A stretch of DNA of 64,000 nt from positions 2,134,351-2,198,350 of the forward strand of contig LSRX01000008.1 in the NCBI GenBank assembly GCA_001939145.1, read 5' to 3'. Origin of the DNA: Symbiodinium microadriaticum. Its lineage: Eukaryota; Sar; Dinophyceae; Suessiales; Symbiodiniaceae. Position numbers and translations under genes: made by a program. Shown piece after piece: positions 11,571 to 21,959 of the stretch (position 1 is the stretch's first letter; the number at the start of each line of letters is the position of its first letter). The notes beneath the pieces are model-generated. The model was not told the DNA's origin. It saw only the letters and a list, made by a program, of their open reading frames with translations, and did not search any database.

Positions 11571-11632
11571 GATGTAGGAACTTGATTAAGAAACCCTGGC
11601 CCTATCAAGGCCCAGGTTTTCTTAATCAGGTT
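11571..11632. mobile_element. short palindrome, family H
   Basis: TAGGAACTTGATTAAGAAAC and TTTTCTTAATCAGGTTCCTA arms. One arm recurs at 55946-55976. Confidence 0.7.
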
Positions 11633-11698
11633 CCTATATTTCTCTAACTTCGGTTCCCAAACCCTAAACCCCCTAAGTCCCAAACACCACAAGCCTAA

Positions 11699-11787
11699 CC
11701 ATAGGCTGCTAAGTAGTTCCTTTTGGGATTACCTTACAGGATTCTAACTATAGGCCATACAAACGGAACTACTTAGGGGCCTATGGG
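11699..11787. mobile_element. family A inverted-repeat element
   Basis: Same arms and inner GGATTCTAA core; right flank TA. Confidence 0.8.
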
Positions 11788-11879
11788 TAACCCTGTCTGA
11801 TGGCTCATCAGCTTCCGAGGCGAGTTCGGGTCAGCCCAACTCTCCCTCCACCCCGGGTTGCGTTGATTCCAACTTGGGG

Positions 11880-12410
11880 CTTAGGCTTAGGCTTTAGGAC
11901 TTTAGGCTTTCGGGTTTAGGGTTCAGGGTTTAGGCTTTAGGGTTTGGGCTTTAGGGTTTAGGGTTCAGGGTTTCGGGTTTTAGGGGTTCGGAGCTTACTT
12001 GGAGGATCATGGGACTTAGTAAGTAAGGTTATAAGTACCTTAATAGGGGTTATAAGTAACTATAAGTATGGTTACCCTATTTAGAAGCCAAGTTACTAAG
12101 TCCCATGATCCTGTAAGTAGGCTCTAGGACTTTAGGCTTTCGGGTTTAGGCTTTAGGGTTTAGGATTTAGGGTTTAGGGTTCAGGGTTTCGGGTTTTAGG
12201 GTTTAGGGTTCAGGGTTTCGGGTTTTAGGGTTTAGGGTTCAGGGTTTCGGGTTTTAGGGTTCAGGGTTTCGGGTTTTAGGGGTTCGGAGCTTCGGGCTTT
12301 TAAGGCTTACGTCCTAGGACTTTACGGCTAAGGTCAAAGGGGGTCGTTCTTCAGGAATTGGGGGCCGGTATATCTTACTTCCTTTGGGGGGGTTAGGGTT
12401 TCGGGTGTAG
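11880..12410. repeat. TTTAGGG block running into an assembly gap
   Basis: TTTAGGG/TTCAGGG repeats surround an inverted-repeat element (11998-12117) and reach the gap at 12411. Confidence 0.8.
11998..12117. mobile_element. inverted-repeat element, family L
   Basis: GGAGGATCATGGGACTTAGT pairs with ACTAAGTCCCATGATCCTG; TA flanks. Confidence 0.8.
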
Positions 12411-12931
12411 NNNNNNNNNNNNNNNNNNNNNNNNNNNNNNNNNNNNNNNNNNNNNNNNNNNNNNNNNNNNNNNNNNNNNNNNNNNNNNNNNNNNNNNNNN
12501 NNNNNNNNNNNNNNNNNNNNNNNNNNNNNNNNNNNNNNNNNNNNNNNNNNNNNNNNNNNNNNNNNNNNNNNNNNNNNNNNNNNNNNNNNNNNNNNNNNNN
12601 NNNNNNNNNNNNNNNNNNNNNNNNNNNNNNNNNNNNNNNNNNNNNNNNNNNNNNNNNNNNNNNNNNNNNNNNNNNNNNNNNNNNNNNNNNNNNNNNNNNN
12701 NNNNNNNNNNNNNNNNNNNNNNNNNNNNNNNNNNNNNNNNNNNNNNNNNNNNNNNNNNNNNNNNNNNNNNNNNNNNNNNNNNNNNNNNNNNNNNNNNNNN
12801 NNNNNNNNNNNNNNNNNNNNNNNNNNNNNNNNNNNNNNNNNNNNNNNNNNNNNNNNNNNNNNNNNNNNNNNNNNNNNNNNNNNNNNNNNNNNNNNNNNNN
12901 NNNNNNNNNNNNNNNNNNNNNNNNNNNNNNN
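12411..12931. other. assembly gap, 521 N
   Basis: Run of N followed by a G run and TTTAGGG repeats. Confidence 1.
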
Positions 12932-12983
12932 GGGGGGGGGTTGGGGTTTAGGGTTTAGGGTTTAGGGTTCCGGGGGGGGGTTA

Positions 12984-13072
12984 CCCATAGGCTCCCAAGT
13001 AGTTCCTTTTTGTGGTTCATATTTAGAATCCTATAAGGTAATCCCCAAAGGAACTACTAAGGAGCCTACGGG
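12984..13072. mobile_element. family A inverted-repeat element, inverted core
   Basis: TA on both sides; the inner asymmetric core is in the opposite orientation to most copies. Confidence 0.8.
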
Positions 13073-13489
13073 TAGGGTTTAGGGTTTAGGGAGGCTCGTA
13101 TAAAAAAACATCTTGGGCCAACATGAAATCAATGTGTTTAATCACCTCATGGGCCTCGGGATCAACAGACATTAGAACAAAGACGTTATACCATATTCCT
13201 ACGGAACACCTAGCACAACCGAGTTTAGCGTTTTGGGGTACTGGACGTAAGCACCTTCCCACATTACGCGAAATACCTTATTTGCAGGTACTTATCAGAA
13301 GCATCCTGCTCCTTGGGCTACAAATCTGACAAGCCCAGACTAACCTAGACTAAACCCTAAACCCAAAGCCTCAAACCCCTAAGCCCTAAACCCTATCTGA
13401 GAACCCTCGAGTACCCTGGACTGAAGCCTAAACCCTAAACCTTAAACCCCTGAGCCCTAAACCCTATCTGAGAACCCTCGACCTGGTTG

Positions 13490-13616
13490 TCCTTTAGTAA
13501 GGCAGGCTCCTATAGGATCAGAAGGACCTGCAAAGCAGCATGTATGGGCTGTTAGATACGCAATTTCCATTCCAGCTTGCACAGGGATCCCATTGCGCCT
13601 CGTCATGCCTACACGC
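13490..13616 (-). CDS. candidate exon
   Basis: Minus strand reads MTRRNGIPVQAGMEIAYLTA from an ATG and stays open toward the CCCTAAA block at 13480. Repeat-free island; no splice support beyond that. Confidence 0.2.
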
Positions 13617-14035
13617 TCAATGGCAGCTCAATTTTGGGGCTTAGGGTTTAGGTTCCGGATTTGTTCCCACATCTAAATTAACCATCCCTAACCCTAAACC
13701 CTAAACCTTGAACCCTAAACCCTAAACCCTAAAACAAGTGTGTCAAGAAAATGAAGGAACCACAGTTGCGAGACTGAGCAGAGGCCCTAATGCAAGGGCC
13801 CTTGAAGGAGGTCTCTGTTCCTCATGGTTAGGTCACGTTAGGTCAACATGATGAGTGGTCTTATACGGCTATACCCCTTATCATCTGTCCCTGCTGCAGC
13901 ATACCCCCCAAAAGCTACATCCATTTATTCAGGCCCTTTCCTGGGTTTAAGGCTTTGGAGTTGCCTGTACGGGTGAGGCACTCCGGCAAGCGCGAAATTG
14001 ATGTGGGGGCCCAAGGGGCATGTACTACCAGAAGC

Positions 14036-14185
14036 ATCATAACCCTGAACCCTAAACCCCTAAATTCCTAAACATAACCCTAAACCCTAAACCCTAAACC
14101 CTAAACCCCTACTCATAACCCTAAACCCTAAACCCCCAAAAACCCCTAATCATAACCCTCAACCCCTAAGCCCCTAAACCCCTGA
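14036..14185. repeat. CCCTAAA block
   Basis: CCCTAAA repeats immediately upstream of the 14197 candidate exon. Confidence 0.8.
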
Positions 14186-14196
14186 ACCCTCAACAG

Positions 14197-15091
14197 GACG
14201 ACAAGGAGCCCTACGGGATGATCTTGCTACATACTGAGCCTGGTTTCGTAGGGTTTAGGGGTTTCGGGGTTTAGGGGTTTAGGGCTTTAGGGTTTAGGGT
14301 CTTGAAGCATCAACTTCTTACATGTGGCTCAAACTACATACTTTCTTGAAATTCTAGAAGTCGGACATATGAGTAAGGAATCAAGCCATAGCCCACTACT
14401 TTGTAGGATTCGGGGCTACAGCCAACGACTGGATCTTCAAGGAGTATCCTATGCTGACGCAGGAAGTGAGGTTCCTACATATAAGCGACGCAGCCCTAAA
14501 CCCTACCCATAGGCCCCTAAGTAGTTCCTTTTGGGGGTTTACCTTATAGGATTCTAAATATAAACCATAAACAGGAACTACTTAGGGGCCTCCGGGTACA
14601 CCCTCAACAAGCTCTGAACATACACACATGGAGCTACATGTTAATCTGGATGATTCCACATGCGTTCTACTGCCCCTAGCTGGCTAAAGGTGCACTGAAT
14701 TGCAAACTACTACGACACCAAGTATGATCCGAACCCTAGGGAGCACGAGACTTCACAAGAGCGACTGCTCAACAGCATAGATGAAGCTAACGTCCCGTGG
14801 CGACCACCTGTGAGCGTAATGTTGGAGCTTCGGGTGGCCAGGATTTAAGATGACTTAGGCTCTGCGCTTCAGCCGCGCGAGGGCTTTCGGGTCTTTAGTC
14901 TAGAGTGTAGAGGGGTACAGGCCGTTTACAGGAGATCAGAAAGAAAAGCTTCGCTATTCTCGTTGGAAAAACGCTTCCAAGAAGGAATGAGCAACAGAAA
15001 CGGCCATGATTCTGATGGGCGTGATCCTCCTGGAGAGCCTTGCGCCTTTCCCATGACGATGGCCTGTGGACCGAAAGATGATGATTGTTAA
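14197..15091 (+). CDS. plus-strand gene fragment, candidate exons
   Basis: Candidate exons: 14197-14242 after CAACAG|GAC (DDKEPYGMILLHTEP, donor G|GTTTCG); 14705-14809 (NYYDTKYDPNPREHETSQER then LLNSIDEANVPWRPP; donor CCT|GTGAGC); and 14932-15091 after TTTACAG|G. The last is open in two frames: phase-compatible EIRKKSFAILVGKTLPRRNE, which stops early, and a longer RSERKASLFSLEKRFQEG to a TAA at 15091 (ending MACGPKDDDC). The acceptor of the middle exon is unclear because a TGA lies just upstream. An inverted-repeat element (14506-14596) sits in the intron. Family not recognised. Confidence 0.4.
14506..14596. mobile_element. family A inverted-repeat element
   Basis: TA on both sides; lies in an intron of the 14197-15091 plus-strand model. 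Confidence 0.8.
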
Positions 15092-15207
15092 TAACTTCTG
15101 TGTTGGGTATGCTTTGTTTTTTTGCTATAGATTATAAAGGTTTGCAAGAGTTATTAAGCATATTATGTTTATGTTGGTTCATTGCATATGTTCAGTTGCC
15201 AGCAACC

Positions 15208-15209
15208 AC

Positions 15210-15252
<43 letters not shown>
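15208..15252. repeat. GCT trinucleotide repeat
   Basis: About 12 GCT units within a weak plus-strand frame (alanine run). Confidence 0.9.
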
Positions 15253-15394
15253 CATCATGACCTGGGTTTAGAGCCGGGTTAGGGTCTATAGGGTTTAGGG
15301 CTTAGGGCTCCCTAAACCCTAAACCCTCTGGGATGGAAATCTGAAGATGTCCCTGGATATGTTAGGGTTTAGGGCGTAGGGCTGGTAGCTTTCA

Positions 15395-15507
15395 AGAGCA
15401 CTGCCCATTGCCATGGCGACGCCTCAGTCACCGAAGCCTCCATGTCTGCACAAGCCGCTGCAGTGGCAGCAAAGAGCCGCGAGCACACGTCGTCCTTCCT
15501 CCTCTTG
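15395..15507. CDS. candidate exon, strand uncertain
   Basis: The island is open on both strands. Plus reads DASVTEASMSAQAAAVAAKS; minus reads DDVCSRLFAATAAACADMEA then PWQWAVL. It runs directly into the family-B element at 15508. One of the two is probably coding. Confidence 0.25.
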
Positions 15508-15669
15508 CCCTAACCCTCCAGGTACCTACTATATAGGGCCCCAGGGGCTCTAGTACCCTATTATAGTACCCTAAGGATCCAAGTAGTCCTTATTTATGGT
15601 TTTTGGGCCCCAAAGTCCTTAAATAATGACTACTTGGACCCTTAGGGGTAGGTACCTGGGGGGTTAGGG
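15508..15669. mobile_element. family B element split by a nested element
   Basis: Outer arms as at 4434. An 80-bp element (15569-15648) interrupts it at TA. Confidence 0.85.
15569..15648. mobile_element. nested 80-bp element with TA duplication
   Basis: Ends CCCTAAGGATCCAAGTAGTC and GACTACTTGGACCCTTAGGGG pair; TA lies on both sides where intact family B copies have one TA. Related to family A by its CCCTAAG..AAGTAGT arm. Confidence 0.8.
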
Positions 15670-15687
15670 TTGCAGGCGACATACTGA

Positions 15688-17566
15688 AGACCCGGGTCCC
15701 TTCGTGATTACTCTGGCCTTGAGTGGCTCAAGAATACCGGCGACGTGCGCCTCGGGGATGCCACTCCGGGCTTAGGGTTTAGGGTTTTAGGGTTTAGGGT
15801 TTAGGGCTTATAGGGTTTAGGGTTTAGGGTTTAAGGTTTAGGGTTTAGGGTTTACGGATCTGTGGGGCAAAGTCAAAATGACTGATGTTCGGATCCTCCC
15901 GTATTGTGCTCCCTGATACGTCGCGCCTAGGTTTCAGTGGTTCTAGCCTGCTCCGCAGAGGCAGAAACCAGGATTCATGCGATGTCAAACCCTAAACCCT
16001 AAGCCCTAAACCCCTAAACCCTAAACCCTAACCCTAAACCTCTAAACCCCTAAACCCCTAAACCCTAAACCCCTAAACCCCTAAACCCCTAAACCGAGCT
16101 TCTTTGCCCGGACTTCTCGGATCCTCTGGCAGAGTGGGTTCTTCGTCATACGCGTCTGGGCACTTGAGGATCTCTTCTCATGGTACCTCTACCAGAGTGT
16201 TTTTCGAATCTTCCCGTCATCCGGCCCTAAACCCTAAACCCTAAACGGCCCTAAACCCTAAACGGCCCTAAACCCTAAACGGCCCTAAACCCTAAACCCT
16301 AAACGGCCCTAAACCCTAAACGGCCCTAAACCCTAAACGGCCCTAAACCCTAAACCCTAAACGGCCCTAAACCCTAAACGGCCCTAAACCCTAAACGGCC
16401 CTAAACCCTAAACCCTAAACGGCCCTAAACCCTAAACGGCCCTAAACCCTAAACGGCCCTAAACCCTAAACCCTAAACGGCCCTAAACCCTAAACGGCCC
16501 TAAACCCTAAACGGCCCTAAACCCTAAACCCTAAACGGCCCTAAACCCTAAACGGCCCTAAACCCTAAACGGCCCTAAACCCTAAACCCTAAACGGCCCT
16601 AAACCCTAAACGGCCCTAAACCCTAAACGGCCCTAAACCCTAAACCCTAAACGGCCCTAAACCCTAAACGGCCCTAAACCCTAAACGGCCCTAAACCCTA
16701 AACCCTAAACGGCCCTAAACCCTAAACGGCCCTAAACCCTAAACGGCCCTAAACCCTAAACCCTAAACGGCCCTAAACCCTAAACGGCCCTAAACCCTAA
16801 ACGGCCCTAAACCCTAAACCCTAAACGGCCCTAAACCCTAAACGGCCCTAAACCCTAAACGGCCCTAAACCCTAAACCCTAAACGGCCCTAAACCCTAAA
16901 CGGCCCTAAACCCTAAACGGCCCTAAACCCTAAACCCTAAACGGCCCTAAACCCTAAACGGCCCTAAACCCTAAACGGCCCTAAACCCTAAACCCTAAAC
17001 CAGGGTTCAGGGATGGTGTAGGGCTTAGGGTGTAGGTTCCAAAGTCTGGGAATCTAGGGGTGCTTATCAGCATCGGTCTCTCGCAGGCCTGTTTTGCTGA
17101 AGGGTCCTACTTAGTTCATGTAAACAGCAGAGGCATATCGAGTAAGTAGTCTGCATTCCTTGTTGCGGCTACTGGAACTAATTAAGTTCCTCCACGAGAG
17201 CCCAGTAGAGACAAAGTCCTGAACCTAAACCCAACGTAAGCTAGTCCTTAAGGCAACCACCCGAGTCCCTAAACCCTACGCCCTAAACCCCTATCCCTGA
17301 CCCAGAAACACGAACACTACAGCCAACAAAGCCTTGCCCAGAGAGGCCAGTACACTTTAACTAAGGAATATACCTAAGTCATAACATTAAGCCCCTTATA
17401 ATTTAAGGTCTATTCCTGATTTAAGGGGGACTGGGCTCTCTGGGTGGGCTTGAAGAAACTCTCCCAAACGGCTGTGCCTTAGGTGGGGCGCAGGGCATTG
17501 GTCAAAGCCTGGCGCCGGGAGAGGATCTTCTCAGAAAGGGCTCAGCATAAAGACCCTCAGGGGCTC
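15688..17566 (+). CDS. plus-strand candidate exons around the 58-bp array
   Basis: Open pieces: 15688-15768 (LRDYSGLEWLKNTGDVRLGD), 16094-16224 (SFFARTSRILWQSGFFVIRV, 43 codons, hydrophobic and aromatic), 17087-17141 (ACFAEGSYLVHVNSRGIS; acceptor CTCTCGCAG|G, donor CGA|GTAAGT) and 17494-17566 (ALVKAWRRERIFSERAQHKD; acceptor CGCAG|G). The third has near-perfect splice sites. The higher-order telomere-like array fills the gap between the second and third. Joining them into one gene is inference. Confidence 0.4.
16225..17000. repeat. 58-bp higher-order telomere-like array
   Basis: Units of two or three CCCTAAA heptamers closed by CGG alternate strictly as 24, 17, 17 bp, making a 58-bp higher-order repeat. 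Thirteen full copies plus a terminal part are visible with no variation. It is flanked by candidate plus-strand exons. Confidence 0.95.
17337..17444. mobile_element. family C inverted-repeat element
   Basis: CCCAGAGAGGCCAGTAC pairs with GGACTGGGCTCTCTGGG. Confidence 0.75.
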
Positions 17567-17676
17567 AGGGCTCTTTTTGGGGTTTGGGCTGTAGGGGTTT
17601 AGGGGTTTAGGGGGTTTAGGGGTTTAGGGGTTTAGGGTTTAGGGGTTCAGGGTTTAGGGTTTACGGGGGTAGACGT

Positions 17677-17886
17677 ATGGCCCTTATCTTTGCTGTTGCT
17701 GCTACTGGTCAATACTTGCATGGTTCTTTTGAGAGACTTGATTACCAACCTGTCCGGTTGCATTTGTTGATGCTTGGCCTCCTCGTTCACTTTGTTCAAC
17801 ATTGTTCAACCCTGCCGGTATACCTTGTGCGAATAGCTTGCACTGCAGGAGTACATAAACGAGTCCAACAAACTAGATCCTTCTAG
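17677..17886 (+). CDS. small ORF, ATG start
   Basis: A 69-codon frame with an ATG (MALIFAVAATGQYLHGSFER) and a hydrophobic middle (LHLLMLGLLVHFV). It lies between TTTAGGG and CCCTAAA blocks and ends in TAG. No family recognised; could be chance. Confidence 0.25.
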   Translation: MALIFAVAATGQYLHGSFERLDYQPVRLHLLMLGLLVHFVQHCSTLPVYLVRIACTAGVHKRVQQTRSF

Positions 17887-18345
17887 ATTCTGTAGGGGTC
17901 CGGAACAAACCCTAAACCCTAAACCTAAACCCTACAGTCCCTACATAACTTTGCTAGAACAGCACCCAAAACCCTTGATCTGATTCTTAAGGCCCATCCT
18001 TTAAACGGTTGCAGTAGCTCTGATTGAGAAACCCCATATATACAGGAACCCTAGTTGAATCATTAATAAAGGCCCCTAAAGCCTAGGTTACAAAACATAA
18101 TTCCTAGAGACTAGACTCCTTAACCCCCCCCCCCACATAAGACCCTTATATCGAACCCTTTGATTGAGGCCCTTCGCAGCCTTCAGGAGCTAAGGGTTGA
18201 TACAGGGCCGTCTAGCAAAACATGGGCGGCCTTCGTTACTAGAACACCAGTAAGGGGTTTCCTTGAAGAGGTTTCTAAATTAGAGAGCGGCCTGCCATGC
18301 AAAAACCCAGGCCCACGGCAGCCCCTTCTGTTCTATTAACTGGTT

Positions 18346-18487
18346 CCCTGCTGGGGCCATATTCAAAAAGGATCAAATTTGACCCTCATTGGGATTCATT
18401 ATAACAAAATGTAAAATTGCTTTTTTAACAATCATTGGGATTTATTTTAACAATAACTGTAAAATTGCATCCAACAGGGACCCAGTT
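18346..18487. mobile_element. inverted-repeat element with internal direct repeat
   Basis: TTAACTGGTTCCCTG pairs with CAGGGACCCAGTTAA. Inside, CATTGGGATT...TGTAAAATTGC occurs twice. Confidence 0.75.
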
Positions 18488-18692
18488 AAGGAGATCATTG
18501 GAGGGTTCAGTACAGGGGCCGTCATGATTAGAGAGGAGCTCACGGGCTTTCGGTAGGGTTTAGGGTTTAGAGTTTAGGAGTTAGGTTTCAGGGTTTAGGA
18601 TTTAGGGTTGACGGTTTAGGGTTTAGGTTTTAGGGTTGAGGGTCTAGGATGCAGGGTTGGTGGTTTAGGATTTAGGGTTTAAGGTTTAGGGC

Positions 18693-18795
18693 GTCGGGCC
18701 AGTTTGGGGATCTATTTCGCACTCTTGGGGAACACTTGAGGTGTAGGTCCGAACCCTTCTTCACCACACCCTCAACGTGGCCCATGACTCTCCCT
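18693..18795 (+). CDS. candidate exon
   Basis: Plus strand after GGCCAG|T reads FGDLFRTLGEHLRCRSEPFF and continues TTPSTWPMTL into a CCCTAAA block. Single-exon evidence only. Confidence 0.25.
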
Positions 18796-19364
18796 AAACC
18801 CTAAACCCTGAACCCCATAGCCCTAAACCCCTAGACCCTAAACCCTAAAACCCTAACCCCTAAACCCTGAACCCTAAACCCCTAAACCCTAAACTCTGAC
18901 GGTCCCCCCTTAAACCCCCGAAAGAGTGGCTTAGGTCTCAGGGTCTCGGACGGGGAGGGCCTATGGGTAGCTTAGCAGTGAAGCCCTATGGGCCCATGGC
19001 ATCCTATTTAGGGCTTTAGGGTTTTGAGTTTGGGGGTGTAATTGTAGGGCTTAGGGTTTAGGGTTTAGGGTTTTGAGTTTAGGGTGTAGGGTTTAGGGGG
19101 GAGTGAAACACCAAGGGGTTTAGGCTTCAGGGCTTAGGGTTTAAGGTCACCTGAGGTCGTCTTTCATGCAGAGCGAGCATGCGTGCGATGCGAGCCCGTC
19201 CGTTGCGGGGTCAGGAATTGTGAACCCGCAAGGCGGACGGCCATGCCGGCAGTGCGTGCGTGTGCATTGCCATGCACATGCAAGGTTGCCTTTGCTATTT
19301 TTGAAACTAGGCCTGCCTTGCTTAGACCATGTGATCTCGGTCTGGATGTGCGTGCTGGGCTTCA

Positions 19365-19736
19365 TCACGAAGGGCTCCGGGGGGACAAGAACTGCCCCGT
19401 GCAATTCTGTGAGGTGGCGTGCTGCAAGTGGATGCGGGACACAATGTCATCCCCCGGGCCAAGGGGCGCGAACCCGAGGTCCGTGTACAGCACCATAAAA
19501 TGCACGTCGGAGGCGGCAAGCTGGTACGCCCTCTCGGGCAGGTAACATCCCGTCGCGCCCCAGGACACGCATGCTCCCCCCCGGAGTATGGCTGCAAAAG
19601 CTGAAGCAGTGGCTTGGATCCCCCTTAAATCCAATCTGGTCAAATCATACAATACCTGTCTTGCAAAAACGGAGACGTCCAACCCTGAACATAGACACTC
19701 TTCCCATACCTTACATAACATCAACATAGAAGCCAA
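19365..19736 (-). pseudogene. fragment with one WG-repeat unit
   Basis: The minus-strand frame contains ATASAFAAILRGGACVSWGA at about 19538-19610, a single copy of the motif found six times at 54397-55236. The flanking reading (AYQLAASDVHFMVLYTDLGF) is protein-like, but only one blade is present. The frame ends at 19365, and a second minus-strand frame overlaps downstream (19147-19404), suggesting a frameshift. Probably a gene fragment or one exon of a decayed member of the same family. Confidence 0.4.
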
Positions 19737-20115
19737 AAGCAGTTACCACGTCCTTGCGGTTCTTGACTCCATGTCTAAATCAAACTAGATGATACCCGGA
19801 AGCCCTGTTCGAATTACGAAGGCCCGTGTTCTACAACCCTACAGCCCCATTGCAGAAACCCTTGAGAGACCCTTATTCTAATTACTACTCCTGGAATATG
19901 ACACCTGCGTCTGAGGTTTGAAAAGAATCCTACAAGAGACCCCAAAATCAGCTTATTCCCTACGCTACGTAAATCATAACCCTACGGGTCCAAATACCGA
20001 ATAGTCATGTACAGTACTCCCTCAGAATGCCAAGTCCATGACATGGTGTCGAAGAAGGTGGCTTGTGGTTGCGGTTGCGACGCTGTCTCCTTTTTGACGC
20101 CTGAATTCGTCGTAC

Positions 20116-20354
20116 CTGTGTCTTTCAGAGACAGGCCTCTCGCCGTTAGCCACGTGAGCAAGCAGCCCACGTAAGCTAAAAACTTGAACGCCCATGTCTC
20201 GCCACGGGCGGAGAGGAGGTCTGCGGCCATCACCACTTTCTCTTGACAGGTGAGATACAACTGGTAGTCATGCCAGACTGCTCCATCTGACCTGTGTAGT
20301 TGCACCTGGACACGTTCCTGCCAGTGTGTTGTGGCCGTCACCGACGGCAACAAC
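20116..20354 (-). CDS. candidate exon, about 79 codons
   Basis: The minus-strand frame opens after acceptor AGTTTTCCAG|G and has a donor at ACACAG|GTACG (20116); without splicing it stays open to 19982. The peptide includes THWQERVQVQLHRSDGAVWH and a hydrophobic stretch FLAYVGCLLTWLTARGL. It lies in a repeat-poor island flanked by CCCTAAA blocks. Family not recognised. Confidence 0.4.
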
Positions 20355-20379
20355 CTGGAAAACTGCAGCTCTATCCTTA

Positions 20380-20800
20380 ACCCAAGTTAAACCCTAAACC
20401 CCATAACTAAGCCCTAAAAAACCTCAACCCTAAACCCTAAAATTAAGCCCTAAACCCTAAACCCTAAACCCCATAACTAAGCCCTAAAATACCTCATTCT
20501 TGGGAACTTCGGACCTTCACGAGCATGCGGTTTCTAAGCAAAAAACAATAAACTCTAAACCCGAAAAACCAACTCCAGAACCCAAAATGCAGCGGATCAT
20601 GTACGGGCCTTAATAGGTTGATATAACTCGAATAGGCCCTAAACTCCTAAACAATAAACCCTAAACCCGAAAACCCTAAAACGCCTAAACCCTAAACCGT
20701 AAAATCCCTCAACCCTAAACTCCTAAAGCCCTAAAACTCTAAAGCCCTAAAACCCTAAACCCCTAAAACCCTAAACTCCTAAAACCGTAAACCCTACTAC
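20380..20800. repeat. CCCTAAA block with 66-bp local duplication
   Basis: CCCCATAACTAAGCCCTAAAA-like text occurs twice (20400 and 20468) within degenerate CCCTAAA sequence. Confidence 0.7.
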
Positions 20801-20814
20801 GCTTTATCACAAAG

Positions 20815-20890
20815 AGAGCTCTGCCTTGCGGATCGCCGAAGCTTTCTCGTTGCTCGCTGCCCTGGGATGGCTTGGGAGGTCTTTCGGTGG
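20815..20890 (+). CDS. candidate exon
   Basis: Plus strand reads KESSALRIAEAFSLLAALGW between CCCTAAA and TTTAGGG blocks; the minus strand is also open. Strand uncertain. Confidence 0.2.
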
Positions 20891-21089
20891 ATTTCGGCTT
20901 AGGGTGTAGGGGTTTAGGGGTTTAGGGGTTTAGGGTTTCGGGTTTGGGCTTCAGGTTTAGGGACAAGCTCTAATTACACAGGGTATTTATAAGCTTTCCA
21001 AAGGTTTTGGAAGAACTCATGAAGGCTTGTGGGCATGGCAGACTGTAAATGGATAATACTACTAACTCTTCCGACCCTGACAGGGTTCG

Positions 21090-21187
21090 TCCTCTAAAAG
21101 AGAGTCCGTTTTCGGGTCTCTGTTATAAGGCTGCCGTACTATGCTGGGGATCCAAAAAAAGGGACCATAATTTGGAGAACTACCCCC
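21090..21187. mobile_element. family E inverted-repeat element, decayed
   Basis: Right arm GGGACCATAATTTGGAGAAC; the left arm is poorly preserved. Confidence 0.6.
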
Positions 21188-21296
21188 TAGCCTCAACTTT
21201 TCTAATTGAAGCTTGCACCCTCATGCCCCATCTTGCACTCCACTCCAAATCCCTGAACCTTAATCCTCTCTCTTGCCATGTAAAAGTGCTTAATTA

Positions 21297-21495
21297 GGGG
21301 CTGAGTAGCCTAGCCCTAAAGATGCCCCAAAAAGGTTAGCCTTTTCAACTGGATAAGCCCCAAAATAGATTACCCATAGGCCCCTAAGTAGTTCCTTTTT
21401 GGGATTACCTTATAGGATTCTAAATATAGACCATAAAAAGGAACCACTTAGGGGCCTATGGGTAAAGGTTACCTACTCATGACCTACTCAGCTAC
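21297..21495. mobile_element. family D element hosting a nested family A copy
   Basis: GGGGCTGAGTAGCC left arm and CCTACTCAGCTAC right arm; the insertion sits at TTAAAGG of the consensus. Confidence 0.75.
21373..21462. mobile_element. family A element nested in a family D element
   Basis: TA on both sides. Surrounding sequence (21297-21495) matches the uninterrupted family D copy at 58191-58284. Confidence 0.85.
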
Positions 21496-21864
21496 TAAAA
21501 GTCTGTCTTGAGTCCTGTGCTCAGTTCAACGATCCGGCTCGAAGTTTCCACACACAGCCACACACGACTACACGAGTCCTAACATGCTCAGTTTTTCTAG
21601 GCAACCTTGAGCTGGTCAACCTTTGAAGAAACACATCGTAGCACCCCACAGGACTGAAACCAAACAACTCTAAACCCTTACACTCCCTAAACTCTCTAAA
21701 CGCGGTTCCCTAAACCCTACACCCTCTAATATCCCCCAAAAACCCCTAAGCCCCAAACCCTAGACTCTAACGCCTTCAGCCCCAAACTCCCTCCCCACTG
21801 CTGAGGATCCTGGGTGGGATCTCCACTTCCATAAATAATTCCCCGGTTTAGGCGGTTTAGTGTA

Positions 21865-21954
21865 CCCATAGGCCCCTAAGTAGTTCCTTTTTGGGATTAC
21901 CTTATAGGATCCTAAATATAAACCATAAAAAGGAGCTACTTAGGGGCCTATGTG
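21865..21954. mobile_element. family A inverted-repeat element
   Basis: Nearly identical to the 21373 copy, 490 bp away; right flank TA has mutated. Confidence 0.8.
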
Positions 21955-21959
21955 CAGGA

